DNA from: Paludibacter sp.
GTDB lineage: Bacteria; Bacteroidota; Bacteroidia; Bacteroidales; Paludibacteraceae
Direction: 5' to 3'
Assembly (NCBI GenBank): GCA_031284665.1
Contig: JAITXR010000134.1
Location: 1 to 5,002, forward strand
DNA length: 5,002 nucleotides
Positions 1-5,002 of the stretch are shown here, one piece after another. The notes beneath the pieces were generated by a model. It saw only the letters and a program-made list of their open reading frames with translations. It did not search any database and was not told the DNA's origin. The position numbers were made by a program, and so were the translations under genes. Each line of letters opens with the position of its first letter. Positions within the stretch are counted from its first letter, which is position 1.

Positions 1-893
1 GGGAAAAGCGTTATCGGGCGCAAAACTCCGACTTTTATTCCTTCGGCTCGTGCCATTTCTGCGGCTTTTTGGCATATTCGGGCGCAAGTACCAAAGGCAA
101 TAAGCAGATAATCAGCATCTTCGGCAGCAGTAGTTTCGTAGCGTATTTCGTTTTGTTCAATCACGCGATATTTGGCTTGCAAATGTTCGTTGATTTTTTC
201 CATACGTTCGGCTTCTAATTCGAGCGAAGTGATAATATTTGGTTTTGCTCCGCGCGGTTTGCCAAGCGTAGCCCAAGGCATAATAGCGCGGATTTGTTCT
301 TCGGTATTTCGCGCTCTGAAATCGGGCAAAATAACTTTTTCCATCATTTGTCCCACAATTCCATCGGCAAGAATCATTACCGGATTGCGATATTTTTCAG
401 CCAAATCAAATGCTTGCACAGTAAAATCAGCCATATCCTGCACCGACGCGGGCGCAAGTACAATTAGTTTATAATCGCCATGCCCTCCTCCTTTTACGGC
501 TTGAAAATAATCCGCTTGCGAAGGCTGAATTGTGCCAAGTCCGGGTCCACCGCGCATTACATTTACTATTACGCATGGCAATTCGGCAGATGCAATATAC
601 GAAATGCCTTCTTGTTTCAGACTTACGCCGGGGCTCGACGAACTTGTCATCGCGCGTTTTCCGCATCCTGCCGCACCATATACCATATTTATTGCAGCCA
701 CTTCGCTTTCGGCTTGCAGCACTACCATTCCTGTTGTTTCCCAAGGTTTGAGTTCCATTAAAGTTTCCATTATTTCCGATTGCGGAGTTATAGGATAACC
801 AAAATAGCCATCGCATCCGGCACGTATTGCAGAGTGAGCAATGGCTTCGTTTCCTTTCATCAGGCGAACTTCTTGTTCTTTGTTATTTTCCAT
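1..893 (-). CDS. vorB: 2-oxoacid:ferredoxin oxidoreductase alpha subunit (VorB/KorA type), C-terminus cut by the window edge
   Basis: This is a subunit of a cytoplasmic 2-oxoacid:ferredoxin oxidoreductase, which oxidatively decarboxylates a 2-oxoacid to its acyl-CoA and reduces ferredoxin, or runs in reverse. Reading leftward from the ATG at 893, 297 codons are open with no stop, so only the C-terminus is missing; from memory, relatives have about 350-360 residues. The POR_N-type core is clear: FGYPITPQSEIME (residues 31-43), the AESEVAA stretch (61-67), AMTSSSSPGVSLKQEG (81-96), NVMRGGPGLGT (111-121), QPSQADY (123-129) and the segment ending in PVMILADG (171-178). The second domain begins around residue 260 (DYLLIAFGT) and reaches LRPITLFP at the edge. 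The start lies 14 bp after the vorD stop, so the two genes form one operon; the TPP-binding and gamma subunits should lie beyond the left edge. Annotators often name this type VorB (3-methyl-2-oxobutanoate), but 2-oxoglutarate (KorA) is equally plausible. Family is confident; substrate is not. Confidence 0.93.
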   Translation of the reverse strand, partial: MENNKEQEVRLMKGNEAIAHSAIRAGCDGYFGYPITPQSEIMETLMELKPWETTGMVVLQAESEVAAINMVYGAAGCGKRAMTSSSSPGVSLKQEGISYIASAELPCVIVNVMRGGPGLGTIQPSQADYFQAVKGGGHGDYKLIVLAPASVQDMADFTVQAFDLAEKYRNPVMILADGIVGQMMEKVILPDFRARNTEEQIRAIMPWATLGKPRGAKPNIITSLELEAERMEKINEHLQAKYRVIEQNEIRYETTAAEDADYLLIAFGTCARICQKAAEMARAEGIKVGVLRPITLF

Positions 894-900
894 ATTTTTT

Positions 901-923
901 CAATTTTTCAATTTTCAATTTTT
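901..923. repeat. short tandem repeat, about three units of CAATTTT(T), at the vorD stop
   Basis: Three units of CAATTTT with 8, 7 and 8 bases lie head to tail (901-908, 909-915, 916-923). On the coding strand they read as AAAATTG-type heptads. They encode the end of VorD (KIEN and the TGA stop) and fill most of the vorD-vorB junction, making it A-rich upstream of the vorB ATG. The function is unknown; slippage could change the VorD tail or the spacing to vorB. Confidence 0.7.
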
Positions 924-1138
924 ACTTTATACACGGTTATACACGCATCCGGACAAACGTATGCACAAGCAGCACAACCTATACAATTGTCGGGTTGAGC
1001 CATTTGACAGTAGTTATATCCTTTGTTGTTTGCATCGGCTGAAAGAGCCAAAACGTCCGACGGGCAGGCAACTACACACAAATCGCAGCCTTTGCAACGT
1101 TCGACATTTACTAATATTGTTCCTTTAATTTTTGCCAT
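908..1138 (-). CDS. vorD: 2[4Fe-4S] ferredoxin subunit of the 2-oxoacid oxidoreductase (VorD/KorD type)
   Basis: A 76-residue bacterial-type ferredoxin with two complete CxxCxxCxxxCP motifs: Cys15, 18, 21 and 25, then Cys52, 55, 58 and 62. Each set should supply ligands for a [4Fe-4S] cluster. Two additional cysteines (44 and 66) lie outside the classical ligand pattern. It is inferred to be the delta, electron-transfer subunit of the enzyme encoded with vorB, passing electrons from the TPP/cluster core to soluble ferredoxin. It is the first gene of the leftward operon, and its TGA (910-908) sits 14 bp before the vorB start. The ATG at 1138 opens MAKIKGTILVNVERCKGC, a normal beginning for the family, and follows an A-rich leader without a Shine-Dalgarno sequence. 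The last residues (KIEN) and the stop fall in a heptanucleotide repeat, so the C-terminal tail may be repeat-derived. A free-standing ferredoxin is possible but less likely given the spacing. Confidence 0.93.
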   Translation of the reverse strand: MAKIKGTILVNVERCKGCDLCVVACPSDVLALSADANNKGYNYCQMAQPDNCIGCAACAYVCPDACITVYKVKIEN

Positions 1139-1170
1139 ATTTGTTTTAAATTACAGTTTTCATTTGTTTA

Positions 1171-1201
1171 CAAAAATACTTATTATTTTGTTATAGTCAA
1201 A
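1171..1201 (-). promoter_or_regulatory. promoter of the vorDB operon (Bacteroidetes type)
   Basis: On the minus strand TATTTTTG (plus 1178-1171) matches the Bacteroidetes -7 consensus TAnnTTTG. A TTTG -33 element lies 19 bp upstream (plus 1201-1198). Transcription would begin roughly at 1163-1166, giving a leader of about 25-30 nt before the vorD ATG. The spacing fits the known sigma-ABfA promoter architecture of this phylum. The call rests on motif matching in AT-rich DNA, so the exact start is inferred. Confidence 0.65.
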
Positions 1202-1219
1202 TTTTTAATTGTAATTTTG
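1187..1219 (+). promoter_or_regulatory. promoter of tilS (Bacteroidetes type)
   Basis: TAATTTTG (1212-1219) matches the -7 consensus TAnnTTTG, and TTTG (1187-1190) stands 21 bp upstream as the -33 element. The transcript would start near 1225, about 60 nt before the tilS ATG. The upstream half overlaps the vorDB promoter on the other strand, with the two -33 boxes interleaved within 1187-1201. Confidence 0.65.
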
Positions 1220-1285
1220 CAAATATTAAGAAAGAAATAAAACCGTTAATTGCTGCAAATAACCAATTCAAATGCGCTAATATTT

Positions 1286-2626
1286 ATGAAATCTAATCAT
1301 TTATTCACACAAAAAGTCGAAAAATACATTAAAAATCAACGTCTTATAGATGCCGGTGCAAAAGTAATAATTGGTGTAAGCGGAGGTGCTGATTCTACCG
1401 CCTTGCTTTATGCGCTGCAATCGCTCGGTTACGATTGTGTGGTGGCGCATTGTAATTTTCAACTTCGCGACAAAGAGGCTGATAGAGATGAGCAGTTTGT
1501 GAAAAATTTGGCTGAAAATCTGAAACTTCCAATCGAAATAATACGCTTTGATACAAAAAATTATGCTGCTACTAATAATATTTCGATTGAAATGGCTGCT
1601 CGCGATTTGCGTTACAATTTTTTTGATAAATTAACAGACCGCTACAATGCTAAATTTATTGCCGTAGCCCATCACGCCGACGACAATATCGAAACTATGC
1701 TGTTAAACCTAATTCGTGGAACAGGAATTGCGGGTTTAAAAGGTATGCCCATACGAAACGGGAAAGTAGTGCGTCCGCTGTTGTGCTGTAATCGGACTGA
1801 AATTTTGCAATTTCTCGCCGCTCTTAATATTAAATATGTAGAAGATTCGAGCAACCGAGAGGAAATTTACAAACGTAACAGAATTAGAAACATAATTATC
1901 CCCGAACTCGAAAAAATAAATCCGGCAGTACGGCAAACTTTATACGAATCAATATCTGTTTTTGACGAAACACGGCAAATTTTCGATATTAAAATTGCTG
2001 AAATAAAAGCCGAAATTATCACTCAAAAAGACAATAATTTTGAGATTAACATTAATAAAATCAAAGATTTACCATATAAAGATACGGTATTGTACGAAAT
2101 ACTGTCAGAATTTGGTTTTAACAAAGCGCAAATATCCGAAATATCAGAATGTTTAACCGAAAATTCGGGGCAAATATTTTACAGCAAAAAATATAAATTA
2201 TTACATAACAGAGATTTACTTACAATTCAAACAATTACAGATTTTCAAAATATTGAGGTCGAAATCAACGAAAATCAAACCCAAATCGCGCTTCCAATCC
2301 GATTAAAAATATCGGCTATCGACCGCACTGACAATTTTATTATTCCTCGCCACTCCGATGTAGCCTGCCTCGATGCCGCCAAAGTGAAATTTCCGTTAAC
2401 AATAAGACAATGGCACGAAGGCGACTGGTTTATACCTTATGGAATGAAAAACCGCAAAAAATTAAGCGATTTTTTCATCGACAACAAAATTTCGCGTTTC
2501 GAAAAAGAGAAAATTTTTGTCATCCTTTCGCAAAACAGAATCGTATGGATAGCAGGTTTAAGAATTGATAACGAATTTTGTATCACAAAAAACACAAAAA
2601 AAATTCTTAAAATCGAATTGTATTGA
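1286..2626 (+). CDS. tilS: tRNA(Ile)-lysidine synthetase
   Basis: TilS uses ATP and lysine to convert C34 of the CAU anticodon of a tRNA-Ile into lysidine, so that it reads AUA and is charged with isoleucine; it is cytoplasmic and essential in most bacteria. The 446-residue product has the N-type ATP-pyrophosphatase PP-loop SGGADS (residues 32-37), then AHCNFQLRDKEADRDE (54-69), SIEMAARDLRY (100-110), AHHADDNIETMLLNLIRG (128-145), VRPLL (162-166), EDSSN (186-190) and RNRIR (198-202), all typical of the catalytic domain. A divergent middle region (about 215-365) precedes a TilS C-terminal domain, LTIRQWHEGDWFIPYGMK to the end (about 371-446), with the usual GD.F.P.GM and KLSDFFID patterns. Length is normal. 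I chose the ATG at 1286 because the 12 extra residues from a TTG at 1250 (LQITNSNALIF) look unconserved. The gene is divergent from vorD and is followed by rho in the same direction. Confidence 0.97.
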   Translation: MKSNHLFTQKVEKYIKNQRLIDAGAKVIIGVSGGADSTALLYALQSLGYDCVVAHCNFQLRDKEADRDEQFVKNLAENLKLPIEIIRFDTKNYAATNNISIEMAARDLRYNFFDKLTDRYNAKFIAVAHHADDNIETMLLNLIRGTGIAGLKGMPIRNGKVVRPLLCCNRTEILQFLAALNIKYVEDSSNREEIYKRNRIRNIIIPELEKINPAVRQTLYESISVFDETRQIFDIKIAEIKAEIITQKDNNFEININKIKDLPYKDTVLYEILSEFGFNKAQISEISECLTENSGQIFYSKKYKLLHNRDLLTIQTITDFQNIEVEINENQTQIALPIRLKISAIDRTDNFIIPRHSDVACLDAAKVKFPLTIRQWHEGDWFIPYGMKNRKKLSDFFIDNKISRFEKEKIFVILSQNRIVWIAGLRIDNEFCITKNTKKILKIELY

Positions 2627-2636
2627 AAAAAAACAT

Positions 2637-2644
2637 TATCTTTG
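2637..2644 (+). promoter_or_regulatory. -7 element of a rho promoter
   Basis: TATCTTTG followed by CA is a textbook Bacteroidetes -7 box (TAnnTTTG), placed 11 bp after the tilS stop. A convincing -33 element is missing: the nearest TTG (2618-2620, inside the last tilS codons) is only 16 bp upstream instead of about 20. Transcription would begin near 2650 and leave a leader of about 155 nt before rho. Read-through from tilS may also contribute, because no strong terminator separates the genes. Confidence 0.6.
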
Positions 2645-2649
2645 CACTC

Positions 2650-2708
2650 GTTATCAGTATTACACAAGCATTTCTTGCAATGATAACATCTTCTTAATCA
2701 TTATTAAG
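2650..2708 (+). promoter_or_regulatory. structured 5' leader of rho: inverted repeats and alternative hairpins
   Basis: A perfect 7-bp inverted repeat, GTTATCA (2650-2656) and TGATAAC (2681-2687), begins where the rho transcript is predicted to start. It encloses a smaller CAAG/CTTG stem (2665-2668 with 2674-2677). A second hairpin, CTTAAT-CATT-ATTAAG (2693-2708), follows. AATGAT (2679-2684) can also pair with ATCATT (2697-2702), which would exclude both other structures. After this come T8 (2733-2740) and a small GCAG/CTGC hairpin (2758-2761 with 2769-2772). The pairing is visible in the sequence; a regulatory role, for example autogenous control of rho, is inference and the stems are AT-rich and weak. 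Confidence 0.35.
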
Positions 2709-2808
2709 TACCAAATTCATTTCTTCATTTTATTTTTTTTGACGTAAATTTTCATTCGCAGTACATCGCTGCAAAACATACGTTTAAATCACATTTTATT
2801 ATTTATTT

Positions 2809-4677
2809 ATGGCAAATTACACATTAGACCAACTTCTTGCTAAAGAACTGTCGGAATTAAAAAGCATTGCTCAATCCTCAGGGATTAAAGTTTCAAAATC
2901 GGCAGAAAAGCAACAAATTGCGTACGACATTATCGAACATCAAGCAGAAGTGTTCGTTCAGAAAAAAACATCCGAAAAATCAGTCGATGACAATCGCAAA
3001 CGACTACGCGTACCTCGCAAACAAATAGTTGAAACAAAAAAACAGCAACCCGACGAAACCGTCGTTGCACCGGCAAATCCGGTTAGCAAAACTCCTGTTC
3101 AACAGACAGTTACACCCGCAGCGGTAGAAAACACCGAAACTCCAAAAGCAAAAAGCAAAAACGGAGCAAAAAAGAAAAACGAGCCGAAAACCAGCAAAGT
3201 TAAACCTGAAACAACAGCAGTGGTAGTAGAAACAGTCGCAGAAGTTGAAAAACCGGAAGTTGAAAAGCCTGTACGACATATAAATTTGGAAATCAGCGAC
3301 AAACAAGACACAAAAAAACATCTCGAAAAAAACACGAACAAAGAAGAAACAATAACAGAAGAAACTGCTCCTACTGTTAGCGAAACAAAATCAATCGAGA
3401 TTAAAAGCGATGTTCAAATCGTTGTTGACAAAAAGAACATTAATGTTCAAAATAACAACAACAACAACAACAAGAAAAAGAACAAAAACAATAATCCACA
3501 ACAGCAACACGAAAAAAAATCGTCAATCGAAAAACTCTTTGATTTCGACGGAATACTCGAAGGTACAGGCACTTTGGAAATAATGCAGGATGGCTACGGA
3601 TTTCTACGCTCTGCCGATTATAATTATCTTGGCTCGCCCGACGATATTTACGTTTCGCAGTCGCAAATCAAACTTTTCGGACTTAAAACCGGCGACACCG
3701 TTTCAGGCGCAATTCGCCCACCAAAAGAAGGCGAAAAATATTTCCCATTAATAAAGGTAAGCAGCATTAACGGTCGCTCGCCCGAATTTGTGCGCGACCG
3801 CGTACCTTTTGAACATCTAACGCCACTTTTCCCCGACACAAAATTTAACCTCACAACAGGCAAAAACGATAATCTTTCGTGCCGAATTGTGGACTTGTTT
3901 TCGCCAATCGGAAAAGGACAACGCGGATTAATTGTGGCGCAACCTAAAACAGGTAAAACCATATTACTCAAAGATATAGCCAACGCAATCGCCAAAAATC
4001 ACCCCGAAGTATTTATGATTGTCCTGCTAATCGACGAACGCCCCGAAGAGGTTACAGATATGACTCGCAGCGTAAAAGCCGAAGTGGTGGCATCAACATT
4101 CGACGAGCCGGCATCGCGCCACGTTCGCGTAGCAAGTATGGTGCACGAAAAAGCCAAACGAATGGTAGAATGTGGACACGATGTGGTAATTCTGCTCGAC
4201 TCAATAACCAGATTAGCAAGGGCTTACAACACCGTAGAGCCTGCATCGGGCAAAGTGCTGACCGGCGGAGTAGATGCGCAGGCATTGCACAAACCAAAAC
4301 GCTTTTTTGGTGCAGCGCGAAATATCGAAAATGGTGGCAGTCTGACAATTATCGCAACCGCACTGACCGACACCGGCTCAAAAATGGACGATATAATTTT
4401 TGAAGAATTTAAAGGAACCGGCAATATGGAACTTCAACTCGACCGCCGCTTGTCGAACAAACGCATTTTTCCGGCAGTAGATATTATGGCATCGAGCACT
4501 CGCCGCGACGACTTACTGCTCGACCCCGACACATTACGCGAAATGTGGACACTGCGCAGTAGAGTACTTGCCGATATGAACTCCACCGAGGCAATGGATT
4601 TAATCAAAACTCAAATGGAAAAAACTTATAATAACGAAGAATTTCTGCTCGTAATGCGCTCAGGACAAACTTTATAA
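2809..4677 (+). CDS. rho: transcription termination factor Rho with a long disordered N-terminal insertion
   Basis: Rho is a hexameric RNA-dependent ATPase and 5'-to-3' translocase that ends transcription of untranslated RNA. The 622-residue product is about 200 longer than E. coli Rho. Residues 1-48 form a Rho_N helix-extension-helix domain ([18 protein letters not shown]). Residues about 51-240 are a low-complexity Lys/Glu/Thr/Asn/Pro-rich insertion ending in a poly-Asn run. Residues about 244-325 form the RNA-binding cold-shock-like domain ([15 protein letters not shown]). The RecA-like motor follows. Aligning it with E. coli Rho by eye gives an offset of +199: Walker A PKTGKT (379-384), catalytic Glu410 in LIDERPEEV, Walker B Asp464 in [15 protein letters not shown]-loop SGKVLTGG with Lys482, R-loop Lys525 in DTGSK, and arginine finger Arg565. 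All key residues are present, so the motor should be active and the bicyclomycin-contacting positions Arg411 and Ser465 are retained. The ATG at 2809 begins the conserved domain directly. An intrinsic terminator follows. Confidence 0.98.
   Translation: MANYTLDQLLAKELSELKSIAQSSGIKVSKSAEKQQIAYDIIEHQAEVFVQKKTSEKSVDDNRKRLRVPRKQIVETKKQQPDETVVAPANPVSKTPVQQTVTPAAVENTETPKAKSKNGAKKKNEPKTSKVKPETTAVVVETVAEVEKPEVEKPVRHINLEISDKQDTKKHLEKNTNKEETITEETAPTVSETKSIEIKSDVQIVVDKKNINVQNNNNNNNKKKNKNNNPQQQHEKKSSIEKLFDFDGILEGTGTLEIMQDGYGFLRSADYNYLGSPDDIYVSQSQIKLFGLKTGDTVSGAIRPPKEGEKYFPLIKVSSINGRSPEFVRDRVPFEHLTPLFPDTKFNLTTGKNDNLSCRIVDLFSPIGKGQRGLIVAQPKTGKTILLKDIANAIAKNHPEVFMIVLLIDERPEEVTDMTRSVKAEVVASTFDEPASRHVRVASMVHEKAKRMVECGHDVVILLDSITRLARAYNTVEPASGKVLTGGVDAQALHKPKRFFGAARNIENGGSLTIIATALTDTGSKMDDIIFEEFKGTGNMELQLDRRLSNKRIFPAVDIMASSTRRDDLLLDPDTLREMWTLRSRVLADMNSTEAMDLIKTQMEKTYNNEEFLLVMRSGQTL
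3451..3471 (+). repeat. AAC trinucleotide microsatellite inside rho (poly-Asn run)
   Basis: One AAT followed by six AAC codons encodes seven asparagines (Rho residues 215-221), continued by a Lys/Asn/Gln-rich stretch to about residue 237. Slippage here would add or remove whole codons, so it would change the length of the disordered linker without breaking the frame. Confidence 0.85.
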
Positions 4678-4680
4678 GAA

Positions 4681-4702
4681 GTGGAGAACTGAGAGTGGAG
4701 AG
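4681..4702 (+). repeat. degenerate heptanucleotide repeat after rho
   Basis: Three heptads, GTGGAGA, ACTGAGA and GTGGAGA, plus a following G lie three bases after the rho stop codon. Units one and three are identical and the middle one differs at three positions. It is purine-rich, shows no coding pattern, and resembles in unit length and position the repeat at the vorD stop. Confidence 0.6.
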
Positions 4703-4727
4703 TTTTTAGAAAACAAACAATATTTAG

Positions 4728-4773
4728 AAATAAAGCCCAACTTGCAGATATGCGGTTAGGCTTATTTTTTTTT
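4728..4773 (+). terminator. intrinsic terminator of rho
   Basis: AAATAAAGCC (4728-4737) pairs with GGCTTATTT (4759-4767) with one bulged A. The stem continues inward through AAC/GTT and GCA/TGC to a GATA loop, with one mismatch and a small internal loop. The 3' arm runs into nine consecutive T residues (4765-4773). This is the classical hairpin-plus-T-tract form, 50 bp after the rho stop, and should separate rho from the next gene. Confidence 0.85.
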
Positions 4774-4844
4774 ATCTGCGTGCTTAAAAAAAATAAAAAA
4801 CAATCTTTCTTCCTAAAAAACATAAAAAACAAAAACAAAAACAG

Positions 4845-4852
4845 TAAATTTG
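4845..4852 (+). promoter_or_regulatory. -7 element of a promoter for the last gene
   Basis: TAAATTTG fits TAnnTTTG and is followed by CG. Transcription would begin near 4857, about 34 nt before the ATG at 4891. No TTG is seen at the -33 distance; instead the upstream 4785-4843 is an A-rich tract with repeated CAAAAA units, which could act like an UP element. Its position between a terminator and a start codon supports the call. Confidence 0.5.
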
Positions 4853-4890
4853 CGTTTTATTGTCTAAAATAAAAACAAAATCAAAAAATT

Positions 4891-5002
4891 ATGTTGTTAA
4901 ATATCAAAGAAAAAATTTCGCAAGCCTCTGTAAAACAATGGATTAAACTTTCAGTTTGGTCGTTAATCTATATCTTATTTATAATCTGGGTAGGTAATTA
5001 TT
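4891..5002 (+). CDS. membrane protein N-terminus, probably signal peptidase I (S26); cut by the window edge
   Basis: Thirty-seven codons are open from the ATG at 4891 to the right edge. A short charged N-terminus (residues 1-19, with KEK and KQWIK) is followed by a hydrophobic segment, LSVWSLIYILFIIWVGNY (20-37), which is a clear membrane helix or signal anchor. The pattern KQWIK followed by a hydrophobic helix and IIWVGN recalls the start of Bacteroidetes signal peptidase I proteins, which cleave export signals at the outer face of the inner membrane. This is recognition from memory of the amino terminus only; the catalytic Ser and Lys lie outside the window, so another membrane protein cannot be excluded. 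It has its own promoter-like -7 box and an A-rich leader with no Shine-Dalgarno sequence, as expected in this phylum. Confidence 0.55.
   Translation, partial: MLLNIKEKISQASVKQWIKLSVWSLIYILFIIWVGNY

Noticed and set aside
172..816. Open frames on the plus strand (172-474, 480-761, 532-798) and a shifted minus frame (469-816) over vorB
   Set aside because: The minus-strand vorB frame through this whole stretch translates to a well-conserved oxidoreductase subunit; the others are out-of-frame or antisense shadows with no recognisable motifs.
780..1128. Plus-strand open frames opposite vorD and the vorD-vorB junction
   Set aside because: They are antisense to a ferredoxin with two complete cluster motifs and have Phe/Ser-rich, unpatterned translations.
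1250..1285. Upstream TTG start that would add 12 residues to TilS
   Set aside because: The added residues look unconserved and an ATG at 1286 gives a normal TilS beginning; the inferred transcription start is upstream of both, so it does not decide the matter.
2693..2740. Hairpin CTTAAT/ATTAAG followed by a T8 tract as a tilS terminator
   Set aside because: The stem has one G-C pair and lies 24 bp from the T tract, so it is not a credible intrinsic terminator.
2565..2747. 60-residue plus-strand open frame spanning the tilS end and the rho leader
   Set aside because: It overlaps the conserved end of tilS in another frame and its translation is Ile/Phe-rich without pattern; the region is better explained as promoter and leader.
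3004..3341. Antisense Cys/Phe-rich open frames of 105 and 80 residues opposite the Rho insertion
   Set aside because: They arise because the complement of Lys/Glu/Asn-rich codons reads as Phe/Leu/Cys/Val; there is no promoter or family resemblance.
4626..4838. 70-residue minus-strand open frame across the rho end and its terminator
   Set aside because: It overlaps the conserved rho 3' end, the heptad repeat and the terminator; the Phe/Lys-rich translation is a product of AT-rich DNA.

Overview
The window looks like chromosomal DNA from an AT-rich, probably anaerobic member of the Bacteroidetes (Bacteroidales-like). The evidence is of three kinds. Promoters match the Bacteroidetes -7 signature TAnnTTTG. 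Start codons follow A/T-rich stretches with no Shine-Dalgarno sequence. The gene set also fits: a ferredoxin-linked 2-oxoacid oxidoreductase, a Bacteroidetes-style TilS, and a Rho with a long low-complexity N-terminal insertion. No mobile element, rRNA, tRNA or CRISPR array is visible.

Layout. Leftward from the middle (positions 1138 to 1) run two genes of a 2-oxoacid:ferredoxin oxidoreductase operon: vorD, a small 2[4Fe-4S] ferredoxin subunit, then vorB, the alpha-type subunit, which runs off the left edge. The catalytic TPP-binding and gamma subunits are expected just outside. A 147-bp divergent region (1139-1285) holds two interleaved back-to-back promoters. Rightward from it is tilS (1286-2626), the tRNA-Ile lysidine synthetase. 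A 182-bp gap (2627-2808) carries a rho promoter and a leader with several possible hairpins. rho (2809-4677) encodes the transcription termination factor with a roughly 190-residue disordered insertion containing a poly-asparagine run. It is followed by a heptad repeat and a good intrinsic terminator (4728-4773). A last promoter-like -7 box precedes a gene cut by the right edge at 4891, probably signal peptidase I.

How it works together. The genes are mostly housekeeping and not one pathway: redox and 2-oxoacid metabolism (vorDB), tRNA decoding (tilS), transcription termination (rho) and probably protein export (lepB-like). The only evident shared control is the divergent vorD/tilS promoter region and possible read-through from tilS into rho.

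I see no convincing undescribed multi-gene system. The best leads are the Rho insertion with its in-frame AAC microsatellite, the structured rho leader, the overlapping divergent promoters, and two heptanucleotide repeat clusters placed at stop codons.
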